64,000 bases of DNA from Chiua virens (GCA_019787685.1 JAHNUO010000001.1:558001-622000), one strand, 5' to 3'; positions 36,683 through 48,714 are shown, numbered from the stretch's first letter. The notes: a model not told the origin generated them from the letters alone. Numbers and translations are program-made.

Positions 36683-37736
36683 ATGTCCGAGTCCATCCCA
36701 TCCACAAAGACACTTGATCACATCGTACATCTTACGCCACCTGGCACGGTGCGTCAGGTATCACGACAGTTTAAAGATCTCGGATTCAAGTTGGCGCTTC
36801 CCGTTCTGTTGTCTGCCTGAATGACTCATTCCTCTCATACAGCGTCATAGCCGGCGGGAAACATACGGGAGGACTCACAGAGAACTGCCTCGTGGTAGGA
36901 CTGCAGTTACCGCACGAATCGGTTGTGTTACTTGCTAAGATTCTGCTATCTGATTCTTTATCAGATCCTCGCAGACGGCGCCTATCTCGAACTCATCAGC
37001 TTCACCCACCCCGCTTCGCATTACCCACCTGGCTCTCCTGATCGTCAACGACGAGACGATAACCAGTGGGCCCATAAAGATCCAGGATGGATCGACTTTG
37101 CATTTCACGGATCCGTCATCACCTCGATCTCGCGCGTCATAAATGAACGTGCAGAACGAGAACATAGCGGGATCTGTTACAGCCCTGAGACGCACGGCGG
37201 GCGTACGCGCACGGATGGACGGGTACTCAAGTGGGTTCTTAGCACCACGAAGGACGATTACTTTCGTGGTACCGTCCCGTTCTTTTGTGGGGATGTGACG
37301 CCCTGGGAATGGAGGGTGCGCTTACCTTCCCTTTCCCCTCTTGTCGTTCTCCTATACTCCTGTATTAGGTTCCCGTGGACCCACCGTCGAATGTGATTCA
37401 TCCCTCGGGCGTCCAGGGGGTCGCGTATGTCCGTGTGTTAGCGGGGCCGGAATCCTTGTGAATGTTTCTGCGAAACTTATGTCAGTCCTCGGGGAGCCTC
37501 CACAACACGACACTGCGAACTCAGAATACACTTGGACGTTGGAGGTGCATTTAGGCGCAGTGAACATGAAGAAACCACGTCTAATCCTGAGTGCACCAAA
37601 GGATGATGAAGAGCGAGATCACTTGAATACAAGGGGTCCGGGTATCTTTGAAGTTGGGTTTTCACTTGGTCGTTGTGGAGTTGAGAGGGAATCAAAAACC
37701 CCGTACGGAAAGATTGTTTTTGTGAAATCTATGTAA
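36683..37736 (+). CDS. Glyoxalase-like domain protein
   Basis: VOC-superfamily protein of the 'Glyoxalase_3' kind; specific reaction unknown. ATG 36683 gives MSESIPSTKTLDHIVHLTPPGT with the first-strand His, then RQFKDLGFK. After an intron (about 36782-36846) comes VIAGGKHTGGLTENCLV, and in the next exon ILADGAYLELISFTHP (a likely metal-site Glu), HKDPGWIDFAF, TRTDGRVLKWVLS and FFCGDVTPWEWR. The last part continues VPVDPPSNVIHPSGVQGVAY and GIFEVGFSLG, ending at 37736. A one-base break near 37457 separates VLAGPESL from NVSAKLMSVLG. Confidence 0.75.
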
Positions 37737-38139
37737 CATTGTATATGGATCTATCGTAAGCTGCAATCACACTGAAGCTATGATCATCCCGAGCCCACTG
37801 GCACGTCGTCGACTCCATATGGGAAGTGGTGCTGACTATAAGGAGTACGAGCCTGAGAGTGAAGGCCACTGAAGGGGAAAGGGGGAAGGAGATGGCCGAG
37901 GCTCAGAAGTTGATAGAACCCACTCGGCATTAGATAGGGCACTGGGGGTCTCGAAGCTGAGGACTGATTGTTCGCTTCGTACCACGACTGTGACAATGTA
38001 CCCAGTTGTGTCTGTACTCAACAGTAGGCCACTTCTGTTTTTTGTTCTTCATCACTTTCAGCTCGGTATTCGCCGGGCCGGTTCCGCAAAATCCCAAAGG
38101 TCGCAGGACACAACACCACACCATCACATAGGTTAGCTA
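37737..38139. other. Intergenic, probably holding the 5' exon of the GH17 gene
   Basis: No recognised gene. The signal-peptide exon of the following GH17 enzyme should lie here, but I could not place it. Confidence 0.35.
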
Positions 38140-39425
38140 CTAGTTCTAGCCCCACCCAGTACTGCCAAGCTGGTGGCAACCCCTGTGGTTCTCCTTCAAG
38201 CTCACCCTCTACTTTGTCCAGCTGCTTTCCGGCTTTAGATTTTCAAATGCCATCAGATGCCCCTGACTCGCTGGATGGTTGGTGGTGTCCCATGGATACC
38301 GAGTATGCGTTTATGGGATTCAGTTACGAGATTACTGCATGTAAGTCTTGGTCACCTTGCGCTCTTAGCCTCTACCTGCCGCGAACTGACGTCACGTCAG
38401 GCCAGAGCCCCGATCAGCTCAATGCAGAATTTGCTGATATCAAGAAAAGCTTCAATAGCCGGTATGTCCGCCTTTATGGCGCGTGTGACAAGCCTGGGTT
38501 TTAGTGCGTGCACTTCATGAATGTGCCCACCTTGTCCCCCCTGACTTATATGGGTAGCGATGACGTAGTGGATGCGGCATGGAACAATAGCCTCGGAGTT
38601 CACGCACTGATATGGGTAACTTGCTGTCATTTTTCTGGGATCTGCTTTGTAGCTTACAATTTATAGTTTGGTTTCGAATGGTGGTAATGAGTGGAAAAGC
38701 ACGTCGTGATTCGCTCATCCATACCCTCAACACCAATCCCTAAAGCCAAGTTTATCACGCGTGGGGTGCAGTTCGGCTCCGAGCCCTTGTTTGACGATGT
38801 CCTTCCTCACTCTGAGCTCGCATTGCAAGTAAGATCTGCCAAAGCACGGCTTGCACGTGTGCAAATCCCCGTCACGGTTTCCGAACTCGCTTATGGCTAT
38901 CAGGAACGTGGCGGTGCTCAAGATGTCCTTGATGCAATTGACTACATTAATATCCATATGCTTCCATTCTTCTCGTCAGTTGCTAGCGATGGGGCGCATG
39001 CATGGCCGATCGTGATGAATGACACGAATTGGTTTATCAAGCATGGTAGGGGAAAGAAGATGTACTATGACGAGGCAGGACTTTCGAAACATCGGTGCTC
39101 TTCCGTTCTTGATCTTTCATTAGAATGGTTGGCCCTCCGTCACATCTCCGAGCGTTCAAAACAATAGTGTGAATGCAGTCGCTAGCGTCCAGAGCGAGCA
39201 GGTGTGTTTCGGGTTCCGACCACCACTGCATAAGTTAATGCACCCTAATGTGCCCAGGAATACTACGAATTACTTGACGAGCACTGCATTTACTTCAAGT
39301 ACGCGCTTGGTGGGGGCATCGGGTGGTTTGCACACATTTACTCCGACAATCAAGAGCCTGGATACGGGATCTACAACGCGAATGGCACCAAGAAGTTCAA
39401 CTTCCAGCCTCGTACGTCATGCTAG
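38140..39425 (+). CDS. GH17-type beta-1,3-glucanase (5' exon not located)
   Basis: Secreted or wall-bound (TIM-barrel) glucanase acting on beta-1,3-glucan. A Ser-rich linker (SSPTQYCQAGG) precedes DGWWCPMDTEYAFMGFSYEIT. Then ADIKKSFNSRYVRLYGACDKPGF, DDVVDAAWNNSLGVHALIW, KAKFITRGVQFGSEPLFDD, VTVSELAYGYQERGG (acid/base Glu), HAWPIVMNDTNWF and the nucleophile in ENGWPSVTSP. The end is EYYELLDEHCIYFK, GGGIGWFAHIYSDNQEPGYG, FNFQPRTSC. ENGWP is joined across an intron with a GC donor (39075-39123). Three one-base insertions fall within 38677-38741 (around GGNEWK, ARRDSLIH and NPKAKF). Confidence 0.85.
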
Positions 39426-39578
39426 CCGGCGAGGGCGTCCCATCACTGCGAATTTTTTGGAATTGGTATCTGCACTCTGCACGAGATCTCAGACTCTGAT
39501 TTCTTGGATAATATCGGAATAGGCAATATTATGGGCTGGAATCTCAACTGTACTGACACTTTGTTACAGTACATGCAT

Positions 39579-39596
39579 GTATATGTATATGTATAT
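39579..39596. repeat. Short (GTATAT)3 microsatellite
   Basis: Three perfect tandem copies of GTATAT, downstream of the GH17 stop. Possibly in its 3' UTR. Confidence 0.8.
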
Positions 39597-39797
39597 CGAC
39601 TCGCAGACCAATTTAAGTAAAAGCAGAGCAATCAAAACTTCAAGTTGCTAAAAGTACATTCTCAGTTGGGGCAGGGAAGCGATGAGCTTTGTGGCGAATA
39701 GGTCTGTTGTGCATTTCCATTTGAAAGTCTGGAGCTTGAAGCTTGAAGCTGGATCAAGGTCCAAAGAAAGATAGAAAATCACATACATAAAAAACAA

Positions 39798-39878
39798 TGA
39801 CCGCCGCAGGGGTCGAACCTGCAATCTCCTGATTACGGGGCATCGTAGTCAGACGCGATGCCATTTCGCCAGGCAGCC
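39798..39878 (-). tRNA. tRNA-Arg(ACG) with a 9-nt intron
   Basis: Cloverleaf read on the minus strand: acceptor GGCUGCC/GGCGGUC (7 bp, two of them wobble pairs), discriminator A, D-arm GCGA-AAUGGCA-UCGC, anticodon stem UCUGA/UCAGG, variable loop AGAUU, T-arm GCAGG-UUCGACC-CCUGC. The anticodon loop holds 16 nt, explained as C-U-A-C-G-A, an intron UGCCCCGUA at the standard position after base 37, then A. This gives anticodon ACG (Arg, CGN codons). A-box- and B-box-like sequences are intact (GGUUCGACC). A Tyr reading of the GTA triplet fails because base 33 would not be U. Confidence 0.85.
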
Positions 39879-40307
39879 GATGGCATCCAGCAATCGACAT
39901 CCTCCGAATATGACACAAATGGGCCTATCGACAACGAGTTTAACTGCATTAAACATTCCGAATGAGAACCTCCATAACTCCAGGGTAGTTTATCGGACTC
40001 ACAAGATATTTCTATCAAGTTTGTTCACGCTGCGAATGCCGTCGTGAGTACTTTGCTAGTCTGTATCCTGTATCATTTCAACGTCATACCACGGTCTCAG
40101 ATACTACATCGACGAGCAGCTCGGGTAGGTGTGGTCTGTGAAGGGCTGGGCGCCACTCTCACAGCAAAGCGAATGGGTGACAATGCAGGTGTAACAGCAC
40201 GATTAGAGTCACATCTCGCAATGCCAATGCGAACGAAGACCATATAGGAGGTGATAGATATTATTGATGTCATCTAATCACCTCGCGCCAGGGAGATGGA
40301 GGGAAGG
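39879..40307. other. Intergenic
   Basis: No gene recognised; may hold a last exon of the 7-TM gene, whose C-terminal end is not firmly placed. Confidence 0.4.
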
Positions 40308-41370
40308 TCAGATGTGAGAACCTGGACTGAAGATAGGAGTACGAACTATGTCGAGAAAAATGAACCGCGCAACGTTCTGGAAAACTTGGCATATAAGTAG
40401 AGAAAAGAGCGCGAGTGTGTATAGAGCGGTAGCATCTGTGACAACACGTAGCAACAATATGGTCTCGACCCCGGAATGAGAAAGTATCCGGATACCGTGT
40501 CCCGGTTCACTTTGATTCGTTTTCCAAATTCTGTGGGCCAGGAAAGCTATGTACCGCGCCATGTCACGCTGCTGACAGAACGAACAGATTTCAACACTCA
40601 CCTGAACTTAGTGTATGTGTTATCATTGTCAACAGGTAGAACTGGACGGATAAAGAAGGACCAACAGAGTTAGTTCCAGTTAAATATGTCGATTGATAGA
40701 GAAACATTGTGGAGGCCGCTGGTGATGACCGTCAGTTCGTGGTGCGGGACGGTTAAACTTCACAACATACCGGCTGTACTACACCACAACACCACTGGTA
40801 GAATGACAATCCTTGAATATTGCCAAACCACACAACAGCGATACACCTGTTTGGATGTACCATGTACCGTGACTCTGAACTCTTCACGTGCATCACAAAA
40901 GAGACTTACCACAACCCCGTCAGCTAGCAACGTCTGGAAAATGTAGACAGCGCTTTTCACGATAAATGTTCTTTGCGTTGTATCGGCAAAGAAACCTGTC
41001 GGCCCTCCCGGGAAAGTCTCAGCTTTAGTGACAAACCCATCTATCAGCCGATAGACATCAACTGCAATATGCTTGATAGTGCGTTAATTCACCGAAGCGC
41101 ACACAACCGGAGACTTACAACAGTGCTGCTAATTGTCAAAATAACGGCGACCAGCACCATTGACCAATTAATATCATCTTCAGAACGCCCGTGGGTTAGC
41201 GTCCACATGGTTCCGCAGAACAACATCAATGAGATACCTATCGCGCCAAGGTCGACTGTTAGTATCACTGAGAAACCGCAGGCGATGGAAGACTCGCCAT
41301 AGAGTACACCTTCTATCGAAATCGAAAGTAGAGCAGCAAAGTCGAGTCCCGTTTCCAAAAGAGACACCAT
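40308..41370 (-). CDS. Agaricomycete 7-TM membrane protein of unknown function
   Basis: ATG at 41370 starts MVSLLETGLDFAALLSISIEG. Further exons give GISLMLFCGTMWTLTHGR, NWSMVLVAVILTISSTV, KSAVYIFQTLLADGVV, YRCCVVWQYSRIVILPVVLW, a loop with HRIWKTNQSE, and ILLRVVTDATALYTLALFSLLICQV near the end, closing with FIFLDIV. The YRCxVVW motif after helix 3 or 4 and the RxVxDAxALY helix are typical of a large mushroom-specific family, usually annotated only as a transmembrane protein. Seven helices can be counted across the exons. It has several short introns. Some family members resemble GPCR folds, but no ligand is known to me. Confidence 0.6.
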
Positions 41371-42241
41371 CTTGATGAGAGGTATTTGTGGTACCTACTG
41401 AGACAACTTAGAGTGGAACGAATGATTTTCCATCCATATAGCTGTGAAAAGGTTTAAGTACATTGCACCAAAGTGTGCGAACGGAACGGAGCGTGTTACG
41501 GTGCTGGAACAGTGCCGCTGGGCAGCGCCGAGAACCTGAGGACCGGTGATCAAGATGCATCGTTCGGGCACTCACCTTGAAATATCATTGGATGACAAAA
41601 GCAAATCTCGGTAAAACCCACGTTCATGCCTGCGGCATCATGCACATAATGAACACAGCATAAGTGCAGTGCTTCGAAACCTTGATCGTACACTGTTCGA
41701 TTTGATGTCACTGGTAGCATAGTTCTCCACACTGCTGGCGTCCCACGCTACAGGATTCTATGTAGTCCACTCGAAGGAAACAGGTTGAAGTTGCTACCTG
41801 TAAAGAATGTCGTTACTTAAAAACATCATGCCAGAGCATCCAAATGCTTGCACTTCTACATCGGTTACCGAGTTGCGCTAATTCCAGAGGTTGACCGCCT
41901 CCATCGGAAAGTTCGAATGGGAATCAACTTGAAGGCTCGTGAGAACCGGCAATCAACGTTCAGAAACCTTACCTCCTACACTCACGGGACTTGATGCAAC
42001 CGACAGTTGAATGGCACTACTCAGTGCGGTGCTCCGTCGCAGCTCCGATATCGCGACACAGCAACTTTGATAGTACGGAGCTGCCGTATTGGTCATGGTA
42101 ATTGCCGGCTCTGCACTGCCACAAATGTCGTCATTGTTTTCCTCAGATAGCCCCTTTCGTGGGAAACCTGGGTATGGTCACCTCTTCAAGTTTTGTATAC
42201 GCGACCATCACAGACTCGGACAAAGTCTATGATAACTTACT
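41371..42241. other. About 0.9 kb without a recognisable gene
   Basis: Open frames on the minus strand (41550-41732 and around 41880-42110) have protein-like patches but no recognised motif. Confidence 0.4.
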
Positions 42242-43027
42242 ATGTGCGACGTAGCATCAAGGCACGCAACTTTCTACACCGAGACAGTCACGTTTCTCGT
42301 AAGTCCTTTCTTCGCACATCATTCTTGTCAGTGATATTGCATCAGGTGGAGAATTGTTTGTTCAAGGTTCGCGAGAGCCAGTTTGAGGCCGAGTCTATCG
42401 TCTTTCGGGATATGTTACAGTTCCTCCTCCCCACAGGTGAAGGGGACGAAGAGGGAGGAAAGCGTGATGACAACCCTGTTCATTTGATGGGAATCAAGAA
42501 AAATGAATTCGAGCAGCTCCTGAACGTTCTTTTGCATAGGTGAGTCAAATGCTTGTTGAACACTGTCCTCGCGGACGGCGGCTTACCATCGTCACTGATG
42601 AGCATTCACATGATGTCATACCCTCATATGCGACAGAACCTACGGCAAGTGCCAAAAAGTGCCGTCGGATATTGGCATCGTACAATGGACCTCCATTCTC
42701 AAGCTTGCCAACATCTGGAGGTTTGATGACATCCGCGAGGTTGCGCTTGATAACCTCAAGTGTAGGATGTCGCTGGCTGAGCAGGTCGCCCTCGGAGCGG
42801 CCTATAACCTAAACTTCGAGTCTTGGTCATTGCCCGCCATTCACGAGCTTGTGCGACGGCAGGAACCCATTACCTTTGAAGAAGGCCAGCGGATGGGTCT
42901 TGACATCACACTCAAACTTGCATACGTACGCGAACGTGTTATATGTCAGACTACCGATGGTTTCGGACGTCGACGTACTCACTCTGAGAAGCGTGATTTT
43001 ACAAGAATCCTCCGCCAGACCTTCTAA
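42242..43027 (+). CDS. BTB/POZ-domain protein
   Basis: Protein-interaction domain of the expanded basidiomycete BTB group. The start MCDVASRHATFYTETVTFL is followed by an intron (about 42300-42345), then VENCLFKVRESQFEAESIVF with RDMLQFLLP, an acidic insert GDEEGGKRDD, and VHLMGIKKNEFEQLLNVLLHR. After the intron at about 42541-42653 it continues IVQWTSILKLANIWRFDDIR, ALDNLKCRMSLAEQVALG, LPAIHELVRRQEPITFEEGQ. TAA is near 43027. The C-terminal half is the helical segment these proteins share ('KLATxWxFxxIRxxA'). Upstream exons cannot be excluded. Confidence 0.75.
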
Positions 43028-43989
43028 ATGTACCGCCGTCAGGTTGATTGTTCGACTCAAGGAGGGCATCAATATACGGACCATTACAAATGCACATTGG
43101 AGTTCCTGATGTGTGCAAGTAGTGTATGTACATGATGATGTATGGTATTTGAACTGATGACTATTTTTGCCTCATACGAGCTGTTGCTCGTCGCAGGAAG
43201 ATCAACTATGCTATTCGCTTATTCCAATGGTACTTACGCTCTTCAATATCACAGACCTCGGCCGTAGCCAGCATATATACGTATAGGGGATGACTCGCTG
43301 GCTCGGATTCTCACTGATGTGCGGTCAATATCGAAGTCACCCGTGAGCGGTGCTAATGTATCAAAGCACATATCTTTCGACATCGACACAGGTTTCATGT
43401 AGGTAGTGTTCTATCCCTCGATTGTGTTGACAAGAATGTTTGAGGTTAAGGACAATACCAATGCAAAGTTTCACCCGCTGTGGGACATAGAGCTGATGTC
43501 CAGAACCTTCACTTCACAAGAGTCCTCCACGAAACCTTCAGGCTTCAAAACGTGCTAAACCTGACACAGTAATAACCAGAGTCCCATGGCACAACGACTA
43601 ATAAGTGGGGCCATTTTCAATTGAAGTTACTGTACCCATAGTGCAGGCCGGGTACGAACAAAAGAGTGCACGATGCTGCTTTGAAATATTCTTCCATGCT
43701 AGAATAATAACTCCACATCCGATAGTAGGTTAAAGAATGCTTCTGAATTTCACATACAGATTGTCAATCAGTACTTCGAAGAGCCTGGACTCGGACACAC
43801 TGCCTCTAGGTTTTTGCGTACGCGCGCTTGTAGAAACATTCAGAAATACGAGTTACCAGTGTCAGTACAAGGTATGAACAAGAAACGCACGGAAACACGT
43901 CCGTGTTGATTACATAGGGTACCGAGTCAAAAAGTCAGAAACCACCCCGTCCTGTACGAGTTCGCAGCCCATCACATCACATATTTCTT
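43028..43989. other. About 1 kb without a recognisable gene
   Basis: No open frame above 60 codons of interest. It is the convergent spacer between the BTB gene and the ABC transporter. Confidence 0.5.
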
Positions 43990-46900
43990 TCACCGCTTCT
44001 CCTTGAGCTTTAGCCACACCACACCGATCAACGTGATGGCGAAGCCAGCGACTGAACGCGAACAAGACCAGGACGTCTCTGTAGTAACTGTTGGGATCGA
44101 AACCAAACAGCTGGACAAAGTGACGGTGCGCGTCAGTGATCACAAAGGTCGAGCATGAGGGAGAACGCATACCGTCTCCATGATCAACAAGGCAGAGAGA
44201 TTGATCGGGACGCCTTGCAACACGTCCTACGATCTTAAGCCCTGAGCCTACCTCATTTACGGAAAGTGCTTCAAGAGTATACTACATTGAAGACAGGGCA
44301 TGAGCGTGAGCAAACGCGGACACTGATGTGTGCGATTGATCGTACCTTGAGGGGGCACAACCATTGCAACCATCGCAGTACGGGTGGAATGTTGGACAAA
44401 TGAACGAAGAACCCGGCATAAGTCATCTGGTATAATGCCGTGAGAGCGGAGAGAAGGATCGCAATGCCACCGTTGTGGAAGAGCGTCGCGAGGAGGAAGT
44501 TCTGCGGGTGTCCATGTAAGGACTTGGTCGCATGGTTATGAAAAGATACACACGAAAAGCGTCATCACGAGTGTGTACAGGACAAGAACGAGCAAAAATT
44601 TGAAAAAGTGGGCTGCATCGTGAGCGAGCCCAGCCATCCAGTAGGTCCTAGCGAGAGACGTGTCAGTTCTCAGAGTTGCGGCTTGTCAGCTCGAATCAAC
44701 AAACATTGTAGACACAACGATTGTCGGCAGAATGCGAAGTGGGACAACGTCAAAGAAGAGACGAGACAAAAGCCAGGCAGTCGGACTAGCGATTGGTATT
44801 AAGCTTTTGATTGTGATAAATATGAACGAAACAAACCTGTAATACGAGTTGGATCGTTCCCGAACAAACAGAGGTCTGATTTCAATAATATTATACAAGG
44901 CACTCAAAGCTGAGAAAGCGATGAGTGAACCCTATGACTCTAGATGAGGACATAGTCATCGGAGAGCGATCGAATGACATACCAAGAAAAACATACATCC
45001 TACACGGGACTGGAATCCTGCAATGGTGACCCCGGTGTGGAAGTATAGTCCACCTAATACAATGATCTCAGTGCCATGCAGCCATGCGCTGCAGAATCTT
45101 CTCAGTCGACGCACCGCAGAAAGCTCCTAGAATGGTGGCAATAATCAAATGGGTCAAGAACAATGACTTGTCGCTATACATATCCCCATGAGTTATGCAG
45201 ACGCCGAACGGAGAAGTTACGTACCGACGCAATAGCTTCCATTCGCGCCCACACAGAACTTGGAACTGCGTAAGGAACGTGGTCGCATATTCTCCCGCGA
45301 TGCTCTGGTTGCGAGTGGTCATGGCTTCTACATCGGACCCGCCAGCCTTTTCATTAGAGCCGCGTTTTGCCGTAGCCGGATACTGTCCTTTGGACTTTTC
45401 CTCTGAGACCGTCGAAGTCGAGATAGAGCCAACTCTCGCGGCGCTGGCAATTTCAAGAAGATAATCCGCGACATTGTAACCCTCCTCATAAGCCGGTACT
45501 TCCGATTCACCTGTTCCCTGGAGGTCCACATCACGAAGGCTCGTGAAATGCCTTGCAGGTGCCAAACCACCAGATCCAGAATATAGGGCTCGTCCACGTG
45601 AGAGAAGCAAAACAGAGTCAAACGAATGATAGAGCCGCGAGCTGAGGGAACGATATAGATCAGAGACGAGCTAGGTTTAATACGAACTTCCCACCTTGGC
45701 TGATGCACGCTACAAATAACCGCTACGCCCCGGTCGTTGTCCTCGGCAGAACCAAACAACCCACCGCCACCCCGCGCGACCTCCTTGAGAACATTGACGA
45801 CGCGTCGGGCACTCACCGAATCCAAGCCACTCGTTGGTTCGTCGCACACCAATATATCCGGACATCCGACCAATTCGAGCCCAATGCTGACTCTCCGCGC
45901 TTCACCACCACTAATCCCACGACCAGTCCCGTCTGTCGCGCCAATCCTCATTTCCGCAACATCTTCCAATCCAAGTCTCGAAATAGTAGCAGATACCAGC
46001 GCCGCCTTCCGCTCCGGCGGCAACGATTCGGGTAGTCGGAGAGAAGCCCCAAAGGTAAGCGCTTCTCGCACGGTTAGAAAGGCTGGTAGGATGTCTGTTT
46101 GAGGAACGAACGCCACCCGAGGTCGTCGACCATTCGCCAACGAAGGAAATGTGATCGAGCCGGTGAATGTTCCAGATTTTGCCTTGCCCGCGATGAGTTC
46201 CACCAGTGTCGTCTTTCCAGCGCCACTGGGCCCAAGAATCGCCATGATCTGTCCAGCGACAACGCTTCCGTTGACGGAAGTCCAAGATCGTTTTATCAGT
46301 TCCGCCAGAGCGCACAAAGTATGAGACGTTGGACCACCGAACATCGACTCCACCATTTTGACCCCCCTCAAACAGTCGTTTCCGGGCAGGCCCCCTGGAG
46401 AATCCAACCCCATGCGACACCCACAAGCCCTATGCCGACCAGGCCACCCACGACTGCAAGACCTGCGATGACACCCGGACTAAGCGGACTTGAACCTGTG
46501 GTCTGGCCCGTTGACGTGCTGTTGGTTGAATCGATTACGGCTTGAGCGATACATTCCCCGAAGACACAATTTTGCAAGGCAAGCCCACTGGAGCCGAACA
46601 AGCCATTGAGAATCTGCTGCTGGAAGTTACATGTGTTGGTGTTATCACAAACGATCGTTAGGGGGCCGGCGAGCGCATTGATCGTACCAGTCAGGTTGGT
46701 CGCCACAACAGCTCCGCAGAACGACGTATTCGAGATACACTGACACTGTAAAGTAGGACAAGTCCAGGTATCAGAGGTATTCGTGGACGTTTGAGTACAA
46801 GACGACCCCTTGCAAGAGAATTGTTCGACTCCGGCGTAGAAAAGTTGCGAGTATACCGTCGAAGAGCCATCTGGAGACAAGACCGTGCCCGAAACATTTT

Positions 46901-47470
46901 GCAGCGGGGAGAGTGACGCGTTGAGGGTCCGAAAAATGTTCAGAGTGGATTGCAGCGGGTAGAGCGCCTGTAACGTCGGATTCTGGAAGAAGATGGGTGA
47001 AAGAGTTTCACGTGCAATATTTGAACACATACGTTGACTTGGCAGCTAAGTTCGCTCGCGGCGAATACCGTAGGGGAGGTATTGCACACCAGAGTGTCGT
47101 TGACACCCGATGTCTGGCTTATTGAGGAACTAGAATTACCATTCACAGCAGCATATGCAGCCTGGCACGCAGAGGCGCTTGTACAGACATTGCAGCCTTC
47201 ACCAGTCCATCCATTGGTACATGAACAATCGGACGCGGTCAAGTTGGGGAAACCACCACTGGACTGCGAGGGGAGAGAGCGATGAGAACCATCAAATAAG
47301 GTACCTCCGCATGCTGGCTGGGAACAATTTGCCCCACCGAATCCTGGGGGACAAAGACAGCCTGATGAGCTAGATATACCATAATTGGTGCAAGACTGTG
47401 CAATGGTGAGAGAAAAAAAGAAAGCCGCGGGAACAAGAGCGCGTAGTAGAACACTTGGAGCTGGCGTCAT
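43990..47470 (-). CDS. ADP1: ADP1-type ABC transporter with EGF-like N-terminal domain
   Basis: Half-transporter of the ABCG type with an extracellular/lumenal N-domain; substrate unknown. ATG 47470 gives a signal peptide (VLLRALVPAAFFFSLTIAQ). EGF-like modules CLCPPGFGGANCS and CSCTNGWTGEGCNVC follow, then a Cys/Asn-rich region and a first TM helix (VIAGLAVVGGLVGIGLVGVA). The NBD has GPSGAGKTTLVEL (Walker A), GISGGEARRVSIGLEL (signature), ILVCDEPTSGLDS (Walker B) and CSVHQP (H-loop). After a charged linker the ABC2 membrane domain includes FLTHLIIATILGAF, PLFVRERSNSYY, and FVHLSNIPPVLRWLQWLCPLK. It ends WLKLKEKR at 43990. Breaks: one extra base in the C-run 46391-46395, one near 46279, one near 44050. 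Confidence 0.88.
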
Positions 47471-47712
47471 TTCTGACTCTGCCCCCGGTGCACAGAGAGG
47501 AAATAGGCTCGCGCTGATGAGCGTACAGAGAAAAGGTACAACAAGTACGGCAGCAAACGTGTTTCATAACAATTCAGGGTGATCGTAGTAAATTATGAAT
47601 CACGTGATTGCTAGTCCGACTTGTCACGACTACCAATATGTAATTCGTTCTTCTCCCGTCTGCATCATGTTCTCAGGCGTATGTGTATCCAAACCGTGTA
47701 ATGTTTTAGCGT

Positions 47713-48022
47713 TTGAAATTTTTACAGATCGCTTCTTGGTGGTCCTCGTCTGAATCCACCCCAGCCAAACCGTCGGAAAAGTACGACCCAACGAACCCAA
47801 AGATGAACCCTCTGAATCCTCAGGGACTCAAGCCGTACGTACTCTTGCAACGGCTTGTTTTCATCCCTTCATTGATTTTGTTTGTCAGATGTTGCGCTTG
47901 TCCAGAAACCAAATCTGCTCGAGATGCATGTTTTTTGCAACAGGGTGTCCGACGGAAACCAATGTTCAGAGCTAATAAAGAAGCACGTGGAATGTATGCG
48001 TGGACTTGGCTTCCAAATCTGA
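47713..48022 (+). CDS. COX17: COX17, copper chaperone for cytochrome c oxidase
   Basis: Mitochondrial intermembrane-space Cu(I) carrier to SCO1/COX11. It reads WWSSSESTPAKPSEKYDP, then PLNPQGLKP, an intron (about 47842-47887), CCACPETKSARDAC (the copper-binding Cys cluster and first C-x9-C), FLQQG, then NQCSELIKKHVECMRGLGFQI (second C-x9-C) and TGA at 48020-48022. The frame changes by one base near 47949, just before the second helix. The N-terminal Met is uncertain; a tiny first exon may lie near 47668 (ATGTTCTCAG). It is divergent from ADP1, about 240 bp apart. Confidence 0.88.
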
Positions 48023-48714
48023 ACTATGTCGTCTCCATTCCCTAAACAGCTGGGCCGGAACCATTAGGCAGGTACACTGGATCTAATTCTCATTGGAATG
48101 TTGACCCCTTGTTCAAGCAGATCCTACATATCACACCACCAAATGTCACCAATACTACAGTACGCTTAATCTCACCTCACTTCATTTGTTTTTGTATAAG
48201 CTCGACCCAAAGTCGTCAACTTTTGGCTTACAATCATGGTAAGCGCTTGTCCTCGACCGTTGTGACATTTTCTTTCCGTCTCGCTCCCGGGAGACGCAGA
48301 CATCTGGATGTGTGTCGAGCTTGCAACATATCGTCATGACAGTGCGTCATGTCGTCACATTCGACGCCCATAGAACGGACTCGACTGATAGGTGGCATGG
48401 CCTGACAATGTCTTGTGCACAAGGAAGGTCAACTTCCTAAGGCTCGTCCAAATTGGGAAAACATGGGTCCTTCCCTCGACATTTCTATGTTCCTTCCATG
48501 AAAACTGGACAAATTGCGAGAGATAGAAGGTGCCTTCCCTCGCTCTGAAACTGAGAAGGAGCCTTCTCTGCAGGACCTGAGTCACCCTACCCGGGAAGGC
48601 GGGAAATTCCCAAGCTCGGACCATCCAAGACATCTGAGTTACAATATTTAATGGATCCAACATAAATAATGGACCATCAGCCCACCTCGTTGATCTACAC
48701 GAACACTCGCACCA
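48023..48714. other. Intergenic with CCTTCC-rich segment
   Basis: 48440-48600 contains several recurrences of CCTTCC-type words (ccttccctcg, ccttccatg, gccttccctcg, agccttctct), an imperfect pyrimidine-rich repeat. No gene recognised. Confidence 0.4.

Noticed and set aside
39798..39878. tRNA-Tyr reading using the GTA triplet
   Set aside because: Base 33 would be C instead of U, and the stems fit only with ACG as anticodon.
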